Assembly: GCA_963576725.1 (NCBI GenBank)
Contig: OY755237.1
Coordinates: forward strand, 58,007,805-58,071,804
Direction: 5' to 3'
Source of the DNA: Azorinus chamasolen
Lineage: Eukaryota > Mollusca > Bivalvia > Cardiida > Solecurtidae
Length of the DNA stretch: 64,000 nt
Below the pieces are notes generated by a model. The model was not told the origin of the DNA and made no database searches. It was given only the letters and a program-made list of their open reading frames with translations. The translations under genes were made by a program, and so were the position numbers. Positions 59,722 through 64,000 of this stretch are shown here, piece by piece (within the stretch, counting starts at the first letter, position 1; each line of letters begins with the position of its first letter).

Positions 59722-59933
59722 TTATCTCTCATTCTGCTATACGAAACCTGACACGCATTAGCAAACAGCTTGGACCCAGATGAGACGCCGAGTAACTCGG
59801 CGTCTCATCAGGATCCAAGCTGTTTGATACTCGGCCAATAGTTTCTCAAAAGCTTGTTCCTGTATACAATGTAGTGATAATAGCACCAGATTCAAAACTA
59901 AGCAGACAGTATTGACAACGGGATATACATTAA
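59722..59933 (-). mobile_element. Family B MITE, near-perfect hairpin
   Basis: AAACAGCTTGGACCCAGATG with tip GACGCCGAGTAACTCGGCG. Tail TTTGATACTCGGCCAATAG. The right TTAA is shared with A. Confidence 0.88.
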
Positions 59934-60179
59934 CCCTTTCCCTTATGTTAGCGCATTTTGATGCATCTGCAAACAGAGTAGACCCAGATCAGACGGCTCC
60001 TATAGGAGCCGTCTGATCAGGGTCTGCTCTGTTCGCTTATGGTGTAATATAGATCTGATTTTACAGCTTCTGCCTGAGACAAAATGTCCTGTATTCATAT
60101 GTCATTATAAAAAAAAAATCTTATTAATATTCATGACGTCATTATTTCCTACATAACTATTCACCAGGGAAGGGGTTAA
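59930..60179 (+). mobile_element. Family A MITE, full length
   Basis: TTAACCCTTTCCCTTATG to CAGGGAAGGGGTTAA, 250 bp; tip GGCTCCTATAGGAGCC. Confidence 0.92.
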
Positions 60180-60337
60180 GATGCGTGTGTCTCATGTTGC
60201 TTTGGTCTTTGAAGAAGTTATAATATAGGATCCAATATCGTTGGTGTTTTTAAGTATTCAGGGTCTGAAAAGTTCATGGTTGCGATCGGGTTACTTCGTT
60301 AATGTGTGCTGATCTTGTGAGGTCATTAGTAGGTAAT

Positions 60338-60549
60338 TCATCCTTGAATGCGGAACACCCATGCACTGGTGTTTGCAAACAGTGCATACCCAGATTAAGT
60401 GTACCATAGAGGAGTCATCGGATCAGGGTCTGCACTGTTTGTCATTCAAAATCATCTAGCGAGTTTTAAGCCTTTTCGACTAAGTGGAGTCTATAGTTAA
60501 ACACTGATGGGCATTTCCACACTGAAAATTTCGACGTTGAAAGGGTTAA
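60338..60549 (+). mobile_element. Family H MITE
   Basis: GGTGTTTGCAAACAGTGCAT and GTTTGTCATTCAAAATCATC; GTTGAAAGGGTTAA right. Confidence 0.75.
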
Positions 60550-61397
60550 AAGGACATATAGGGTAAAGAGTTTAGACCCAGACCAGAGAGCTCATGAAGG
60601 AACCCTTTGAGTAAGGTATGCACTGTTAGCTGAATTCACGGACATCAAATGGCTTACACCAGCAAGTGTTTTATTTGATGTGTCCCCTTAAGGACGATTT
60701 CTACAGTTTGTTTCCTTCCAAGAATTTTTTTTATTTTTTTTATATTTTGTTGTTTAAAGTATGCTGATTGCAAATAAAAAAAGAGGGGGTTACAGACTTT
60801 ATTTTTGAGTAATTACCATGAAATAAACATAAGCGTATTTCCTGCCTTTTACATGCAGGACAGTACAAAAAATCATGACATCGGTGATATTTTCGTAAAT
60901 TTCTAAGAAACTTATCCAATATTTTTTTTCAAAATTTCACATTTTGTGCTTTATAGTATCCTTAACATGAAATCAAAAAGAAATATGTGGGTTACAGACT
61001 TCGGTTTTAAGTAATTACTCAATTTATCACCTAGTGGTGGTGATCTCCCATGAAAATTAGGCCAAAATAGGCGACGTCTTTTGACGTCACATTGCTATGA
61101 CGTCGTACCAATTTGTTTATTATACTCCCGTACCGGATTTTCCTGTTTGATTTTAAGTTTTTATACCTTCAGCTAATTATATTTTAGCAATTTTATCGTG
61201 TAATCGAAATTGTTGATACATTTAAGGTTTGTAAATGTTGGTCGAAATAAGTCGTTCGAAATTAGTGTCATCCAGAATACCTGTACCGGTTGTTTCCTTT
61301 GTAGAGAGTAATGCTGCGCAGAACTTACTACCGAAATCGTCTTAAAACATGAAATATTGATGGGTTCCAAAATAAGATCCGGTAGGGGTTCCCTTAA
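60546..61397 (+). mobile_element. Family E MITE interrupted by T
   Basis: TTAAAAGGACATATAGGG left; CATCAAATGGCTTACACC; resumes after T with AACATGAAATATTGATGGG. Confidence 0.75.
60688..61345. mobile_element. T: 658-bp TTAA-flanked element nested in E
   Basis: TTAAGGACGATTTCTACAG left, CTACCGAAATCGTCTTAA right: inverted ends with TTAA on both sides. The interior repeats GGGTTACAGACTT twice and holds GACGTCTTTTGACGTC. No open frame. Confidence 0.8.
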
Positions 61398-61640
61398 CCC
61401 TTACTCCATAAATACGCCTTTCTATGCTTTTGCAAACAGAGTAGACCCAGATCAGACGGCTCCTGTAGGAGCCGTCTGATCAGGGTCTGCTCTGTTTGCT
61501 TATGGTATAATATAGATATAATTCTACAGTTTCTGCCATGGCTAAACATTTGTGTGCCAATGTGCTATTTAACAATGCATCTGATTAATATTCATGACGT
61601 CATTATTTCTTACATGAATATTAATGGAGGAAAGGGTTAA
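61394..61640 (+). mobile_element. Family A MITE, best-preserved
   Basis: TTAACCCTTACTCCATAAAT to GGAGGAAAGGGTTAA, 247 bp; hairpin perfect except one mismatch; tip GGCTCCTGTAGGAGCC. Confidence 0.95.
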
Positions 61641-61682
61641 ATAGGGGGAAACGGGTTAATCCACATAAAGAGTGTATCACTA

Positions 61683-61855
61683 ACTCTTATCACACTGTGA
61701 ATGAATGAATCACACTGTGGAATTTTGACGGTTTTAAATTCGTTTAAGATTTTGAGAAACAAATGACCGAGTGGCAAACAGTTTGGAGTGTCAAACATAC
61801 TTGGAATCTCATCTGGATCCAGTCTGTTTGCAAATGCGAGTCGTGTCGCCAGGTA
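61683..61855 (+). mobile_element. Family B MITE
   Basis: GACCGAGTGGCAAACAGTTT, TCTCATCTGGATCCAGTC. Confidence 0.65.
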
Positions 61856-61859
61856 TTGT

Positions 61860-62204
61860 ATTCTGCAAAAAGTGTTAGCTGCTATAATTTTCAGTTTTTA
61901 TTTTTTCTCTTTTCTTTCAAAACCATAATCATAGTTTAAAGGAGTTTCCGTCATGGAAGCCATTTACAATCATATCGGTGCGTTAATGAAGGTAAACAAT
62001 CGTTAAACAACATATACCCCATTCTAGAAAGTTGTCTTGGTAACATTAGCTTTTAAAATAACCTTATCATATTTCGCCGTCAACCTTTCGTTCGCCTCGT
62101 TATATCAATCAATTGCATGTTTAGCATTTAGTCAACTAAGCAATTTGTCGATCGGTCACAAATTCAGCAAGACCCGTGTAAACCAAAATATCAAAATAAG
62201 TATC
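61860..62204. other. Intergenic stretch, no recognised feature
   Basis: No gene or element ends. Confidence 0.4.
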
Positions 62205-62306
62205 AATGAAGACAGGTGGCAGTTTAATGCAGGTTGAAATTCGTGCAGAAGGTTCCCAAAACAGATTTCTGCATGAATTTCATCAGGCATTAATCATCAA
62301 CCTGCC

Positions 62307-62617
62307 TTAACCCTTTCCTCCATAAATACGCCTTTCTGCGCCTCTGTAGTAGTCACTTCTTGAAACCATTGTGGTAATAGAGCACTTGCTCCAAGGAGCA
62401 AATCGAGGGCTTGGTGGAAAACTATTCTAACTCCTTCACTTTAGTGAAGGAGTTAGAATAGTTTTGCACCAAGCCCTCGAAATGCTCTATTTATCACAAT
62501 GGTTTCCAACTACAAAATTCTAAAAACAAATTCATTTTCACTAGTTAATGTTCCTTTTTTTGGTAGATCTATTCAAAGAGGTTGGATCTTAAAATGGCCT
62601 AGGATGGAATGGATTAA
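62307..62617 (-). mobile_element. Family D MITE nested in P
   Basis: TTAACCCTTTCCTCCATAAA to GGAATGGATTAA; 231 bp once the inner 80 bp are removed. Confidence 0.9.
62405..62480. mobile_element. 76-bp palindrome inserted in the D hairpin tip
   Basis: CGAGGGCTTGGTGGAAAAC to CACCAAGCCCTCG; 37-bp arms with one mismatch and a TT loop. AAAT lies at 62401-62404 and again at 62481-62484. Confidence 0.92.
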
Positions 62618-62917
62618 AAGATCTAAAGTATTCTCTATAAAAACCGTTTGGAGAGGATTTACTATGTGTCCGGTTAAGAAAGGTTATACCATATGTCCGG
62701 TTTAAAGGGGATTTACTATAAGTCCGGTTTTTGTAATATATGGAAAATGTTATCATGAAATATCAAGTAAACCTGTCAATAATTATATAACTTAACATTC
62801 ATAATACATCGTGTATTATTGATGTTTCCATCTCGGATACAAACCAAAACCTTTGTAGATCTAGTGAAATACTAAAAATGTTAAACTGTTTCTAATAAAC
62901 ATCAAACCATATCATAG

Positions 62918-63318
62918 TACAGTAAAACTCCTCTAATGCGACCACCGAAAAGGGACATAATTCTAGGTGGCAGAGGCTTTCTGCATAACTTTCGTCCTGC
63001 ATTAAGCAATCACCTGCTTATATAGACAGCTTGATTATTTTAAACCCATCTCTTGCTGAATTTTAAAATACATTTCTCCTTCTTTACCCATGCCCTGTTG
63101 TATAATTACATATATCTTCACTGTGTACAAATATTTCGCTGTGCAATCACTGCTGTGGAGTGCACTGGTTGCACAATCAACTTATAAATAGTGCAGACCC
63201 TGATGAGACAGCTCCTGCAGGATCTGTCTCATCTGGGTCTTCACTATTTACAGGTAGGTATATTGACGTGAATAGCAAGCGAAGGTTTAAGTGGTCGCAT
63301 TAGAGTGGTTCTACTGTA
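62918..63318 (+). mobile_element. P element (P1) split by C
   Basis: TA-CAGTAAAACTCCTCTAATG; resumes TTAAGTGGTCGCATTAGAG and ends GGTTCTACTG-TA. Left arm partly deleted. Confidence 0.87.
63041..63290 (-). mobile_element. Family C MITE nested in P, 250 bp
   Basis: TAAACCCATCTCTTGCTG to AGCAAGCGAAGGTTTAA; hairpin GATGAGACAGCTCCTGCAGG. Confidence 0.92.
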
Positions 63319-63492
63319 TATACCATTAACACTTATTCTATAAATAGACATTTGCAAACAGTGTAGACCCAGATCATACAGCTCCTGCAAGATCCGTCTG
63401 GATGCTTATGAAATAATGTGGATCTGATTCTGCAGTTTCTGTCATCACAAAACATTTCTGTGAACATATGCCATTATACCATTTCAGCTTAT

Positions 63493-63739
63493 TGAACTCT
63501 TTCGGCGCCAAATTTCTAATTGTCGTCTGCAATCCAATTTTTGTTAAATCATTCGGTACAATAAGGAAATGAGATAAATAAATGCAAATTTCAAAGGAAT
63601 AAAGCACAGATATAGAAATAATGATTGAGACAAAAAGTGAAGTCCCTGATCAGACGCCGCCTTGAATAGGCGGCGTCTGATCTGGGACTGCACTATTTGT
63701 CTTGGTGCTTTTGTGCGACATTGGCGGTGAAAGGATTAA
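63493..63739 (-). mobile_element. Family I MITE nested in A
   Basis: TGAACTCTTTCGGCGCC to GGCGGTGAAAGGATTAA; tip GCCGCCTTGAATAGGCGGC. Confidence 0.9.
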
Positions 63740-63772
63740 TATCAATGATGCTGCCATTTTTTCTCACATAAA

Positions 63773-63919
63773 CAGAGGTCCAGATAAGATGCGTAAATTA
63801 TATCATTTTCAAGAATAACATCTTTATTTCTCGATTCCAAAGAGTGGTCACAACATATAGAGTTTGGAGGGTAAATGACGATTTAAGCATTTGAGTACGA
63901 CTTTATCTGTATAGCTCTG
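63773..63919 (+). mobile_element. Family F MITE nested in A
   Basis: CAGAGGTCCAGATAAGATGC to CTGTATAGCTCTG. CATAAA directly flanks it on both sides (63767-63772 and 63920-63925). Hairpin left arm is mostly deleted. Confidence 0.83.
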
Positions 63920-64000
63920 CATAAATGTAATTCATGGAGAAAAAGGTTAAGTTTCCAGAAAACTTAGGTACAATGGTGGAATTATAGACCCCAGTAGTGT

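Larger units (their letters stand above)
62205..62664 (+). mobile_element. P-like element with nested D and hairpin
   Basis: GACAGGTGGCAGTTTAATGC left arm; resumes TTAAAAGATCTAAAGTATTC and ends GGAGAGGATTTACTATG. Confidence 0.72.
63326..63950 (+). mobile_element. Family A MITE with nested I and F
   Basis: TTAACACTTATTCTATAAAT left; GTGGATCTGATTCTGCAG body; after I it resumes TTAATATCAATGATGCTGCC and after F ATTCATGGAGAAAAAGG to TTAA. Confidence 0.83.

Noticed and set aside
798..63950. Hairpins as bacterial terminators or a CRISPR array
   Set aside because: Hairpins are transposon cores at irregular spacing in an animal genome; no constant repeat-spacer pattern exists.
49468..64000. A second gene downstream
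   Set aside because: All open frames are under about 120 codons and overlap repeats or lack domains.

Overview
The window is animal nuclear DNA. Single-copy coding exons with GT-AG introns sit in a dense field of short palindromic transposons (MITEs) and minisatellites. The repeat types, above all TTAA-flanked MITEs with long central hairpins such as GAGTAACTC tips, resemble those I associate with bivalve molluscs, perhaps relatives of Dreissena or Mya. That assignment is from memory and moderate in confidence.

One gene is supported. Fourteen plus-strand exons between 1585 and 49467 join in frame into the C-terminal 720 residues of a protein built from about five degenerate EF-hand pairs. 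It ends at a TAA at 49465-49467. The 5' exons lie before the window. The best match I recognise is EFCAB6 (DJBP), a multi-EF-hand protein linked to cilia and sperm. Exons total about 2.2 kb and introns about 45.7 kb; the last intron alone is 11.7 kb. I find no further gene from 49.5 to 64 kb.

The rest is largely transposon mosaic. Families are named here for reference. TTAA families (TTAA target duplication, termini CCC...GGG, piggyBac-like) are A (about 247 bp, hairpin tip GGCTCC), B, C (250 bp), D, E, G, H, I, J, K and L. P elements (TA target, ends CAGTARAACC, pogo/Tigger-like, about 209 bp) have arms containing GCTTAATGCAGG; P1, P2 and P3 are subtypes, and N and Q are relatives. F has a hairpin around AAACCCTATGTTGTGACC. 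M is a hairpin carrying GATTGGTCAGATT. R, S and T are single inverted-repeat elements. Elements are often nested, and TTAA elements repeatedly sit inside P elements, so many P copies are older. Plus strand for A means the CTCCATAAATACGC end is on the left.

Other content: a tRNA-derived SINE at 2.4-2.6 kb, a decayed LINE 3' end at 48.36-48.93 kb, a perfect 15 x 31 bp minisatellite inside an A element, several 49-57 bp minisatellites in introns and intergenic DNA, and GA-rich microsatellites. The notable observations are a single mismatch kept at the same place in hairpin stems of many TTAA families, a three-level nest at 62.2-62.7 kb, and a stop codon lying inside a MITE target site.
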